From positions 2,843,501 to 2,907,500 of the forward strand of contig JAYJMM010000114.1 in NCBI GenBank assembly GCA_037349105.1: a stretch of DNA of 64,000 bases, given 5' to 3'. Positions 14,313 through 26,126 of the stretch are shown here, in pieces. Origin of the DNA: Limnomonas spitsbergensis. Taxonomy: Eukaryota; Chlorophyta; Chlorophyceae; Chlamydomonadales. Position 1 is the stretch's first letter, and the number at the start of each line of letters is the position of its first letter. The notes below the pieces were generated by a model. That model made no database searches. It was not told the DNA's origin and saw only the letters and a program-made list of their open reading frames with translations. Made by a program: the position numbers and the translations under genes.

Positions 14313-17300
14313 CCATGGCTGGGTCACATGCGAGTGCTGCGTATCACATCCCACCATGGCAGGGTCACATGCGAGTGCTGCGTATCACATCCCACCATGG
14401 CAGGGTCACATGTGAGTGCTGCGTATCACATCCCACCATGGCAGGGTCACATGTGAGTGCTGCATATCACATCCTACCATGGCAGGGTCACATGTGAGTG
14501 CTGCGTATCACATCCTACCATGGCAGGGTCACATGCGAGTGCTGCGTATCACATCCCACCATGGCAGGGTCACATGCGAGTGCTGCGTATCACATCCCAC
14601 CATGGCAGGGTCACATGTGAGTGCTGCGTATCACATCCCACCATGGCAGGGTCACATGCGAGTGCTGCGTATCACATCCCACCATGGCAGGGTCACATGC
14701 GAGTGCTGCGTATCACATCCCACCATGGCTGGGTCACATGCGAGTGCTGCGTATCACATCCCACCATGGCAGGGTCACATGCGAGTGCTGCGTATCACAT
14801 CCCACCATGGCAGGGTCACATGTGAGTGCTGCGTATCACATCCCACCATGGCAGGGTCACATGTGAGTGCTGCATATCACATCCTACCATGGCAGGGTCA
14901 CATGTGAGTGCTGCGTATCACATCCTACCATGGCAGGGTCACATGCGAGTGCTGCGTATCACATCCTACCATGGCAGGGTCACATGCGAGTGCTGCGTAT
15001 CACATCCCACCATGGCAGGGTCACATGCGAGTGCTGCGTATCACATCCTACCATGGCAGGGTCACATGTGAGTGCTGCGTATCACATCCTACCATGGCAG
15101 GGTCACATGCGAGTGCAGCGTATCACATCCCACCATGGCAGGGTCACATGTGAGTGCTGCGTATCACATCCTACCATGGCAGGGTCACATGTGAGTGCTG
15201 CGTATCACATCCCACCATGGCAGGGTCACATGTGAGTGCTGCGTATCACATCCCACCATGGCAGGGTCACATGCGAGTGATGCGTATCACATCCTACCAT
15301 GGCAGGGTCACATGTGAGTGCTGCGTATCACATCCTACCATGGCAGGGTCACATGTGAGTGCTGCGTATCACATCCTACCATGGCAGGGTCACATGCGAG
15401 TGCTGCGTATCACATCCCACCATGGCAGGGTCACATGTGAGTGCTGCGTATCACATCCTACCATGGCAGGGTCACATGCGAGTGCTGCGTATCACATCCC
15501 ACCATGGCAGGGTCACATGCGAGTGCTGCGTATCACATCCCACCATGGCAGGGTCACATGTGAGTGCTGCGTATCACATCCCACCATGGCAGGGTCACAT
15601 GTGAGTGCTGCATATCACATCCTACCATGGCAGGGTCACATGTGAGTGCTGCGTATCACATCCTACCATGGCAGGGTCACATGCGAGTGCTGCGTATCAC
15701 ATCCCACCATGGCAGGGTCACATGCGAGTGCTGCGTATCACATCCCACCATGGCAGGGTCACATGCGAGTGCTGCGTATCACATCCTACCATGGCAGGGT
15801 CACATGTGAGTGCTGCGTATCACATCCTACCATGGCAGGGTCACATGCGAGTGCAGCGTATCACATCCCACCATGGCAGGGTCACATGTGAGTGCTGCGT
15901 ATCACATCCCACCATGGCAGGGTCACATGTGAGTGCTGCGTATCACATCCCACCATGGCAGGGTCACATGTGAGTGCTGCGTATCACATCCCACCATGGC
16001 AGGGTCACATGCGAGTGATGCGTATCACATCCTACCATGGCAGGGTCACATGTGAGTGCTGCGTATCACATCCTACCATGGCAGGGTCACATGTGAGTGC
16101 TGCGTATCACATCCTACCATGGCAGGGTCACATGCGAGTGCTGCGTATCACATCCCACCATGGCAGGGTCACATGTGAGTGCTGCGTATCACATCCTACC
16201 ATGGCAGGGTCACATGCGAGTGCTGCGTATCACATCCCACCATGGCAGGGTCACATGTGAGTGCTGCGTATCACATCCCACCATGGCAGGGTCACATGTG
16301 AGTGCTGAATATCACATCCCACCATGGCAGGGTCACATGTGAGTGCTGCGTATCACATCCTACCATGGCAGGGTCACATGTGAGTGCTGCGTATCACATC
16401 CTACCATGGCAGGGTCACATGCGAGTGCTGCGTATCATAACCCACCATGGCAGGGTCACATGCGAGTGCTGCGTATCACATCCCACCATGGCAGGGTCAC
16501 ATGTGAGTGCTGCGTATCACATCCCACCATGGCAGGGTCACATGCGAGTGCTGCGTATCACATCCCACCATGGCAGGGTCACATGCGAGTGCTGCGTATC
16601 ACATCCCACCATGGCAGGGTCACATGCGAGTGCTGCGTATCACATCCTACCATGGCAGGGTCACATGCGAGTGCTGCGTATCACATCCCACCATGGCTGG
16701 GTCACATGCGAGTGCTGCGTATCACATCCTACCATGGCAGGGTCACATGCGAGTGCTGCGTATCACATCCCACCATGGCTGGGTCACATGCGAGTGCTGC
16801 GTATCACATCCCACCATGGCAGGGTCACATGCGAGTGCTGCATATCACATCCCACCATGGCAGGGTCACATGTGAGTGCTGCGTATCACATCCTACCATG
16901 GCAGGGTCACATGTGAGTGCTGCGTATCACATCCTACCATGGCAGGGTCACATGCGAGTGCTGCGTATCATAACTCACCATGGCAGGGTCACATGCGAGT
17001 GCTGCGTATCACATCCCACCATGGCAGGGTCACATGTGAGTGCTGCGTATCACATCCCACCATGGCAGGGTCACATGCGAGTGCTGCGTATCACATCCCA
17101 CCATGGCAGGGTCACATGCGAGTGCTGCGTATCACATCCCACCATGGCAGGGTCACATGCGAGTGCTGCGTATCACATCCTACCATGGCAGGGTCACATG
17201 CGAGTGCTGCGTATCACATCCCACCATGGCTGGGTCACATGCGAGTGCTGCGTATCACATCCCACCATGGCAGGGTCACATGCGAGTGCGTGCTGCGTAT

Positions 17301-18230
17301 CACATCCCACCATAGAAGGGTCACATGCGAGTGCTGCGTATCACATCCTACCATGGCAGGGTCACATGCGAGTGCTGCGTATCACATCCCACCATGGCAG
17401 GGTCACATGCGAGTGCTGCGTATCACATCCCACCATGGCAGGGTCACATGTGAGTGCTGCGTATCACATCCTACCATGGCAGGGTCACATGCAAGTGCTG
17501 CGTATCACATCCCACCATGGCAGGGTCACATGTGAGTGCTGCGTATCACATCCCACCATGGCAGGGTCACATGTGAGTGCTGCATATCACATCCCACCAT
17601 GGCAGGGTCACATGTGAGTGCTGCGTATCACATCCTACCATGGCAGGGTCACATGTGAGTGCTGCGTATCACATCCTACCATGGCAGGGTCACATGCGAG
17701 TGCTGCGTATCATAACCCACCATGGCAGGGTCACATGCGAGTGCTGCGTATCACATCCCACCATGGCAGGGTCACATGTGAGTGCTGCGTATCACATCCC
17801 ACCATGGCAGGGTCACATGCGAGTGCTGCGTATCACATCCCACCATGGCAGGGTCACATGCGAGTGCTGCGTATCACATCCCACCATGGCAGGGTCACAT
17901 GCGAGTGCTGCGTATCACATCCTACCATGGCAGGGTCACATGCGAGTGCTGCGTATCACATCCCACCATGGCTGGGTCACATGCGAGTGCTGCGTATCAC
18001 ATCCCACCATGGCAGGGTCACATGCGAGTGCTGCGTATCACATCCTACCATGGCAGGGTCACATGTGAGTGCTGCGTATCACATCCCACCATGGCAGGGT
18101 CACATGTGAGTGCTGCGTATCACATCCCACCATGGCAGGGTCACATGCGAGTGCTGCGTATCACATCCCACCATGGCAGGGTCACATGTGAGTGCTGCGT
18201 ATCACATCCTACCATGGCAGGGTCACATGT
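14313..18230 (+). repeat. Higher-order satellite block, copy 2
   Basis: Near-identical copy of 1-3918 (see that entry). A further block, 3961-4340, recurs at 18847-19226 with offset 14,886 (363 units plus 3 bp), so the right end of the array also derives from the same larger period. Shorter nested periods are visible as well: 738 bp (18 units) around 100-2000, 5765-6750 and 12600-13700, and 1107 and 943 bp (27 and 23 units) around 7487-10030. Confidence 0.88.
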
Positions 18231-19362
18231 GAGTGCTGCGTATCACATCCTACCATGGCAGGGTCACATGTGAGTGCTGCGTATCACATCCCACCATGGC
18301 AGGGTCACATGTGAGTGCTGCGTATCACATCCTACCATGGCAGGGTCACATGCGAGTGCTGCGTATCACATCCCACCATGGCAGGGTCACATGCGAGTGC
18401 TGCGTATCACATCCCACCATGGCAGGGTCACATGTGAGTGCTGCGTATCACATCCCACCATGGCAGGGTCACATGCGAGTGCTGCGTATCACATCCTACC
18501 ATGGCAGGGTCACATGTGAGTGCTGCGTATCACATCCCACCATGGCAGGGTCACATGTGAGTGCTGCGTATCACATCCTACCATGGCAGGGTCACATGCG
18601 AGTGCTGCGTATCACATCCCACCATGGCAGGGTCACATGCGAGTGCTGCGTATCACATCCCACCATGGCAGGGTCACATGTGAGTGCTGCGTATCACATC
18701 CCACCATGGCAGGGTCACATGTGAGTGCTGCATATCACATCCTACCATGGCAGGGTCACATGCGAGTGCTGCGTATCACATCCCACCATGGCAGGGTCAC
18801 ATGCGAGTGCTGCGTATCACATCCCACCATGGCAGGGTCACATGTGAGTGCTGCGTATCACATCCCACCATGGCAGGGTCACATGTGAGTGCTGCATATC
18901 ACATCCCACCATGGCAGGGTCACATGTGAGTGCTGCGTATCACATCCTACCATGGCAGGGTCACATGTGAGTGCTGCGTATCACATCCTACCATGGCAGG
19001 GTCACATGCGAGTGCTGCGTATCACATCCCACCATGGCAGGGTCACATGCGAGTGCTGCGTATCACATCCCACCATGGCAGGGTCACATGCGAGTGCTGC
19101 GTATCACATCCCACCATGGCAGGGTCACATGCGAGTGTTGCGTATCACATCCCACCATGGCTGGGTCACATGCGAGTGCTGCGTATCACATCCCACGATG
19201 GCAGAGTCACATGCGAGTGCTGCGTATCACATCCCACCATGGCAGAGTCATATGCGAGTGCTGCGTACCACATCCCACCATGGCTGGGTCACATGCGAGT
19301 GCTGCGTATCACATCCCACCATGGCAGGGTCACATGCGAGTGCTGCGTATCACATGCTACCA

Positions 19363-22262
19363 ATGTGCGCACCTTCTTAATGGCAAAAACACACGCTTCC
19401 ACCCTCTGTTGTTTTTGCTCGTCCAACCCCAGCCTGCTCTTCTCCGATGCAGATGTCTTCAAGTCACCTGAAAACAAGGGAATCTCAATGGGAGCTCTCC
19501 GAGATGGATGGTATCGAGGCTGGCGGGGTGTGAGGCTCCGCTGCCGCCTCGCTGCAGTCAGTAAGCATCGCGTTTTATGTGAGAAATCAACGAATCCAGC
19601 CAAGTGCGGCAAGAGACAGCCTATGGGAGGCAGGCAGAGCATCAGGGGGGGGAGAGCACGCAGTTGGCCATGGACAGTAGGCAGGCAGGTGTTAGGAGGT
19701 GCACGGAGATGGGTGGGAGTACCAGCTGGTCATCATTTGGATGCACGGTGACGAAACTAAGGGGGGGTTCTCTGAAACAACAGAGGTGGCGCCACCGTGA
19801 TGCACATGCGCAAGGTCAAATGAAGCAGCAAGCGTCCGACGGCAGCGAAGCCGGCAGTGCATGGTCATTCTTGGACCCTTTGCCAATGTGCAATGGGAGG
19901 TGGGAGGGGAAGCGGGCAAGGCGAGAGGAACACCACCGCCGCCCCTGCAATCAGCATGACACACCATGCAAATTTCTCAGGATATCTGAATATAAAGACA
20001 AAGCGAGGCTAAGCTTTCAAGAACACATTCTCGGTGCATAGGTGGGAGCAAGCAGTACAGGGCGGTTAATTGTCAGCATGCGCTACGGGGTAGCCGGCCG
20101 TTGACGGGGAAGTGAGGCGGCAGGGGGGTGAGTGTGAGCACAACGGCAGTTTGAGAGGCGGGATCTCGTTGACTCAGGGCGCATGGGGGCAGACCAATAG
20201 GTAGGAGGTAGCGGCTTTTTGCGCATGCAATGAAGCCAACAGGTAGCTGGTGCACGCCCTTGCATGAAAGGGGATGTGCTGGCATGCAGCTGTGCTGATC
20301 AGGGTTGGGTAGGTCTGCGGTAGAACGGTAGAGGCCACCCTTCGGACCCACCCTTGAGCCCCTGAGGACAGCCAGCCAGTATCCACACTCTTCCCCTTCC
20401 TTTAGGGTGCATCCCGCAGTCCATGCATGGCCAAAGTGTGGACATGAAACAGCTGCCTTTGCTGGCTTGCACACGCAGCTCATTGTCGATGGTGTTTCAG
20501 TGTGGCCGGCAAGAAGGGTACGGGCAGTGAACCCATGTGCCACCCTGGTGGATGCAGTGGGGCAGCGCATTGCGGATGGTATTTCAGCGGATGGTGGGGA
20601 AAAGCATGGTGGGGCTTCGCACAGGCACGCCAGCCCAGTCCATCACTGTCGCGACTCCACCTGCGTGCAAGCACACAAATGCACGCCTTCCCTTTAAAAG
20701 GTTTGGGGCTAGGATTAGGGTTGGCTGCCTGAACCCTACGGCGCCTTCCTGTAATACTAGCGCGAGGTACTGTATGCGGCGCTGATCACTTGCCCGCCGA
20801 CCCGGTGTTGCTTCCATTGTGGCCGCCACAAGCCATTGCGAAAGTGTGCCGGGTCCCGGTAGGACCATACCCCTCCAGCCACACCCGTAGAGCCCACCTG
20901 CTGACATTAGCAGGCACCACTATGGCTTGTGCCGCCGCTGCAGTCAGCAAGCACCATGAGGCGCCACTTGCCTACACTTTTAGCTTCAAATGTGGCCGCT
21001 ACAATACTTGGCGTCACTGTGCCAGGTCCTGGTGGCTGGGTCATCCTTGGTGCGGTGCATCCTCCTGACCCCTCACGACCCCACACCCTGGAGCCCACCT
21101 GCCCCTGTGTGAGTTCAGGTATAAGGCTGGAGAAGGACAGGATGGGCGGGGACACGGAGGGAATGGATATTACCAGAGATACTGAGAAACTACTGAGAAA
21201 ACCCACCTCCCTCCCGCTCACCTGCAGGATGGTTCAGAGAATGGATGGAGCAGTAGGTGATGTTGGCGTGGTTGAGGGTGTGGTTGATGGTGAGGTGGAT
21301 GGGTGGAGGGCGTGGTTGAGGGTGCGGGAGATGAAGGGGTGGATGTTATTGAAGTGGGTGGTGTTGCAGAAGAAGTGGTTGAAGGCGCAGCGGACAGCGA
21401 GTGGTACATAAAGGCAAGTGAGAGGCATGTTGGATTTAGATTAACATGGAAGACACACTTGAATGCAGACATAGGGAAGACATCGCATAGCGGGGTGAAG
21501 ATCTCTTGAACATCTGAGGGGCATCCCACTCCCCAAAAGAGCAGGGCCCGGGGAGCAAGGGTCAGTATCACGCAATGCGAGGCGGAAAGCGGGGCTGCAA
21601 CACGAGTGTGGGAGGGAGGGGGGCAGCAACGAGGGTTATGGAAGAAGCTCGCGATGACGCAGCCAGGGGGGCAGGTGGGAGAGGCAGAAGGACAGTAATG
21701 AGGGTGGTGGCACCAGCGTGGAGCTCCATGGGCTCATAGAAGCAAGGCCATGCAAAGGAGAGCTCCATGGCGGCACGATTAGGCGTCATCTTAAAAATCA
21801 CACAGGGGCTAGGTGGCACGAGAGCGTCAGTCGCAGTACACTGTAAGGGCAGAAAGCTTAACCAGACAGAGCATGCAATGGGGTCCGCGGCGTGACCACT
21901 GAAGGTGGGACAGGAGTGGACACTGGGGCAATGGCGGGAAGGAGGGAAGGGGACAGGCGCCACAGCAGCTGCTGCAGCCTCCACTGCAGTCGGTAAGGGA
22001 ACAAATAATTTAAAAGAAAAGAAAAACAAGGCAGAAAGGTGGAGAGAAATCATGCTGGGCAGTAAGCAGCTGCACTTCATCTTCACTCCGATCTCTAGCC
22101 GGAGACACAGGGGGGCATGGACTTAATGGAAGGCAAACATGTAAAGGCAGGGCATAACCTGTGACACCTGCACAGAGCCATATGATGTGCCCAGTTTGCG
22201 TGTCAGCTTTTGACGAGAAAAAATGCAGGAAATGTATGGGGGGTGCCCCTATGTGTCCAGCC
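19363..22262. other. Repeat-derived spacer, no convincing gene
   Basis: About 2.9 kb of GC-rich sequence next to the satellite. Short ORFs exist on both strands but none resembles a known protein, and they overlap one another. Degenerate copies of a dispersed repeat are visible. The shared words are GCCGGGTCCCGGTRG (near 20850) and CTGCAGTCAGYAAGC (near 19554 and 20938), which also occur in the duplicated unit at 23.6 kb and 25.1 kb. A G-rich low-complexity patch lies at about 21230-21400. Confidence 0.6.
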
Positions 22263-22263
22263 C

Positions 22264-22682
22264 TAAGGAGTGGGGGTGGGTTTGAATATCTCCAGGATGA
22301 CTTGGAGTGGGGGTGGGTTTGAATATCTCCAGGATGACTTGGAGTGGGGGTGGGTTTGAATATCGCCAGGATGACTTGGAGTGGGGGTGGGTTTGAATAT
22401 CATCATGATGACTTGGAGTGGGGGTGGGTTTGAATATCTCCAGGATGACTTGGAGTGGGGGTGGGTTTGAATATCTCCATGATGACTTGGAGTGGGGGTG
22501 GGTTTGAATATCTCCATGATGACTTGGAGTGGGGGTGGGTTTGAATATCTCCATGATGACTTGGAGTGGGGGTGGGTTTGAATATCTTCAGGATGTCTTG
22601 GAGTGGGGGGTGCGTTTAAATATCTTCAAGCTGTCTTGGAGAGGGCGGTGGGGTATAAATATCTTCAGGATGTCTTGGAGGC
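22264..22682 (+). repeat. 37-bp G-rich minisatellite, about 11 copies
   Basis: A 37-bp unit containing GGAGTGGGGGTGGGTTTGAA is repeated about 11 times. The first eight or so copies are nearly identical; the last three are diverged and change length slightly. The G runs could form quadruplex-like structures on this strand. Reading frames through it on either strand are by-products of the repetition. Confidence 0.9.
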
Positions 22683-22916
22683 AGGTGATGTTGGCAGCTC
22701 ACAGGGGGTCGAAATGGAGGGCTCAGTGCGGCAATCATGGGGGGAGAGGCTGGTCCAAACAACTGTGGACCTGCCTCGGGGGCTGGAGGGTTCAGTGGGG
22801 CAAAGAGGGCAGCCATGAGGATTGGAAGGAGCTCAGGCATTCAGGCGCAGCAACCTAGGGGGCCACGACGGCAGGAGAAGAAGGGGTCCTTCAGCAGTTT
22901 TTGTATTAGTGAGGTT

Positions 22917-23015
22917 CAGCTACTTTACAGCTACACTCCGGCCTCAGGCCCAAACTGTGGCCAGGCATGCTGCTAGGGCCTCCGGCCGGTGGCCGGTCTA
23001 GGTTTGGCGGCCGTG
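22917..23015 (-). repeat. Dispersed GTAGCTGAA-tailed repeat, copy 1 (reverse)
   Basis: Read on the minus strand, this stretch has CCAAACCTAGACCGGCC, then a GGCCGGAGGCC palindrome, AGCATGCCTGG, and a tail GTGTAGCTGTAAAGTAGCTG. The same order of blocks is found at 57955-58105, 59190-59345 and 60588-60760 on the plus strand. It is probably a short non-autonomous mobile element or an ancient repeat family; it has no coding capacity. Confidence 0.7.
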
Positions 23016-23063
23016 GGGAGGCCAGCCTGTCTCTGGAGGCCACATAAACTGATCGTGAACAGA

Positions 23064-26000
23064 GCAGGCAAAGACTTTGAGGCTCCCCAACAAGAGATCA
23101 TAGACATGCGCTTAAGGCTCCTCCACCATCAAGTTAGGGGCAGGTTCAACATGTGGGAGAGGCAACGAGGGCGGCAGCAACAGGGTGATGCTGGACCCCC
23201 TGGTCCATGCATGGCCTCACACGCATGCGTTCAATTCACCTTGGAAAACTTGCTTGGGTTAAAAAGACCGCTTCGGGCAGCCTCCCCTTACTAAGGGAGG
23301 AGGGGATTCAGCAACTCATCAAGGGCCCCTCATAAATTTTTTAAACAACCCCAGCCCGTGCTGAGCACTTCACCGCACTGCACTCCTGTTGTTTCCTTGC
23401 AAGCCGGAAGCCGGGGTTAAAACCGCTTCGGGTAGTGTCACCCTGGGAAGGAGAGCATTCAGAAACTCAAAGCCGTCCCAAGAATTTTTATGACCCCAGC
23501 CCGTGACGAGCACTTCACAGCACCGCATTCTTTCATTGCTGGCCACAAGCCGGGGGTAAAAAGACCGCTCCACAGATAACGGCCAAAATGGACGGTGCCT
23601 GAGTGCCGGGTCCCGGTGGTTCCCATAGCTCACAACAGACTGACATGGTTCCACCCCTCCCGCCCCACCCTAGATCCCCTCCCTACGCCCACCTTCCGCC
23701 GCCGCCACAGGCTGCACCGCTGCCGCTGCAATCAAGAGCAAAACAAAACGTCAGGAAATAATCAAAACGACAAAGCAAGGCAGAGGGTTAAATGGGCCGC
23801 TTATGGCTCCTGCATGGATCGCTAGTTTGGGCGAGAGGCAGGGAAGGGGTAGCAGCAGTGGAGGTTGAGGTAAGGGGGAGTGCTGGGGTTCTTGGGAGCT
23901 CATGCGGGGTACAGCTCTCAGCCATGCGAACCCAGTGAGTCGCAGCGTGGGGGTACGGCTCTCCCCAGAAATACCGGCCGGACCGCCGCACTAACACTGC
24001 GCAGTCCCTATTGAGGGACCCTTGGGCCCCCGAACCTAGTCACAACCATGGTGGCTGTGAAAGAAAATCGGTCTTATAGTGCGTATGGCAGGGTATCTAG
24101 CTCAGCTAGGGGGATGGCGGCAGCAGGGAGGGGCCGGCGTGAGGCAGGGCACTCAAAGGGGGTGCAGGCGGTGTGAGCACATGAGTCTCAAGGGGGCTCA
24201 TAAAGTGCAGCCTCATGCGCATTGGGTGACCATCAACTGAGGCTGCTGCCACAGTAGATCAGGGCATCCGGCGGAGGGCACACGGAGCCTCATGGATGGT
24301 CATGCGGCACCAGTGGCCGATCAGTCAGCTCACGCCCAAGCATGGGAGGGGCGGGCGTGCGGCAGTAGCCCCGACGCGGCCAGGGCGGCAGGAGGGCGCA
24401 TGGGGACAGGAGGGCGGCATGCAGGAAGCGCATGGCAGCACATGATTGGAGTACATCCGCTCATGCCGGGGTTCTTCAGCACGCGGGGCGGCCTGCCGAA
24501 TATGCCCTTAGGTAGCAAACAAATAACTGAACTCCCCACTCCATGGCACCCGCATGCGGGCATGGGTGAGGGGCTCGGCCACAAGCGGACGTGCAGGCAA
24601 AGACTTTGAGGCTCCCCAACAAGAGATCATAGACATGCGCTTAAGGCTCCTCCACCATCAAGTTAGGGGCAGGTTCAACATGTGGGAGAGGCAACGAGGG
24701 CGGCAGCAACAGGGTGATGCTGGACCCCCTGGTCCATGCATGGCCTCACACGCATGCGTTCAATTCACCTTGGAAAACTTGCTTGGGTTAAAAAGACCGC
24801 TTCGGGCAGCCTCCCCTTACTAAGGGAGGAGGGGATTCAGCAACTCATCAAGGGCCCCTCATAATTTTTTAAACAACCCCAGCCCGTGCTGAGCACTTCA
24901 CCGCACTGCACTCCTGTTGTTTCCTTGCAAGCCGGAAGCCGGGGTTAAAACTGCTTCGGGTAGTGTCACCCTGGGAAGGAGAGCATTCAGAAACTCAAAG
25001 CCGTCCCAAGAATTTTTATGACCCCAGCCCGTGACGAGCACTTCACAGCACCGCATTCTTTCATTGCTGGCCACAAGCCGGGGGTAAAAAGACCGCTCCA
25101 CTGATATTGGCCAAATTGAACGGCGCCTGAGTGCCGGGTCCCGGTGGTTCCCATAGCTCACAACAGACTGACATGGTTCCCACCCCTCCCGCCCCACCCT
25201 AGATCCCCTCCCTACGCCCACCTTCCACCGCCGCCACAGGCTGCACCGCTGCCGCTGCAATCAAGAGCAAAACAAAACGTCAGGAAATAATCAAAACGAC
25301 AAAGCAAGGCAGAGGGTTAAATGGGCCGCTTATGGCTCCTGCATGGATCGCTAGTTTGGGCGAGAGGCAGGGAAGGGGTAGCAGCAGTGGAGGTTGAGGT
25401 AAGGGGGAGTGCTGGGGTTCTTGGGGCTCATGCGGGGTACAGCTCTCAGCCATGCGAACCCAGTGAGTCGCAGCGTGGGGGTACGGCTCTCCCCAGAAAT
25501 ACCGGCCGGACCGCCGCACTAACACTGCGCAGTCCCTATTGAGGGACCCTTGGGCCCCCGAACCTAGTCACAACCATGGTGGCTGTGAAAGAAAATCGGT
25601 CTTATAGTGCGTATGGCAGGGTATCTAGCTCAGCTAGTGGGATGGCGGCAGCAGAGAGGGGCCGGCGTGAGGCAGGGCACTCAAAGGGGGTGCAGGCGGT
25701 ATGAGCACATGAGTCTCAAGGGGGCTCATAAAGTGCAGCCTCATGCGCATTGGGTGACCATCAACTGAGGCTGCTGCCACAGTAGATCAGGGCATCCGGC
25801 GGAGGGCACATGGAGCCTCATGGATGGTCATGCGGCGCCAGTGGCCGATCAGTCAGCTCACGCCCAAGCATGGGAGGGGCGGGCGTGCGGCAGTAGCCCC
25901 GACGCGGCCAGGGCGGCAGGAGGGCGCATGGGGACAGGAGGGCGGCATGCAGGAAGCGCATGGCAGCACATGATTGGAGTACATCCGCTCATGCCGGGGT

Positions 26001-26125
26001 TCTTCAGCACGCGGGGCGGCCTGCCGAATATGCCCTTAGGTAGCAAACAAATAACTGAACTCCCCACTCCATGGCACCCGCATGCGGGCATGGGTGAGGG
26101 GCTCGGCCACAAGCGGACGTGCAGG
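23064..26125 (+). repeat. 1.53-kb direct tandem duplication (two copies)
   Basis: Copy 1 is 23064-24592 and copy 2 is 24593-26120, followed by the 5-bp junction word GCAGG that also stands at the start of each copy. The copies differ by scattered substitutions, for example in the stretch at 23570-23600 versus 25100-25130, and by single-base indels such as the extra A in the A-run of copy 1 at about 23335. Within each copy there is an older internal repeat of roughly 140-158 bp starting at 23259, 23417 and 23556, with TAAAA-GACCGCTTCGGG-like words. No conserved protein is encoded. The GCAGG at both ends suggests recombination at microhomology. Confidence 0.9.
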
Positions 26126-26126
26126 T

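Larger units (their letters stand above)
1..19362 (+). repeat. 41-bp satellite array, about 470 head-to-tail copies
   Basis: The 41-bp unit contains the core CCATGGCAGGGTCACATG, so nearly every copy has an NcoI-type CCATGG. The array starts before the window and ends near 19362, where the last unit breaks into unique sequence. Length changes are rare: an extra 4 bp near 2977 and 17289, and a 1-bp loss near 4963. The consensus has no stop codon in any plus-strand frame, and 41 is not a multiple of 3, so long meaningless ORFs appear. I see no start context, splice signal or conserved protein that would make it coding. A centromeric, subtelomeric or other heterochromatic role is possible but cannot be decided from this window. 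Confidence 0.97.

Noticed and set aside
1..19362. CRISPR-like array
   Set aside because: Units are contiguous with no unique spacers, and the context is eukaryotic.
1..19362. Calling the satellite a centromere
   Set aside because: Higher-order structure and likely methylation are compatible with it, but nothing in the sequence separates centromere from other heterochromatin.
1..19751. Dozens of plus-strand ORFs of 60-436 codons
   Set aside because: All are readings of the 41-bp satellite in shifting frames; the unit length is not a multiple of 3 and the ORFs end at CpG-derived TGA codons or at the end of the array.
20073..20570. 165-codon minus-strand ORF and others in 19.4-22.2 kb
   Set aside because: No recognisable domain, overlap with frames on the other strand, and overlap with dispersed repeat copies.
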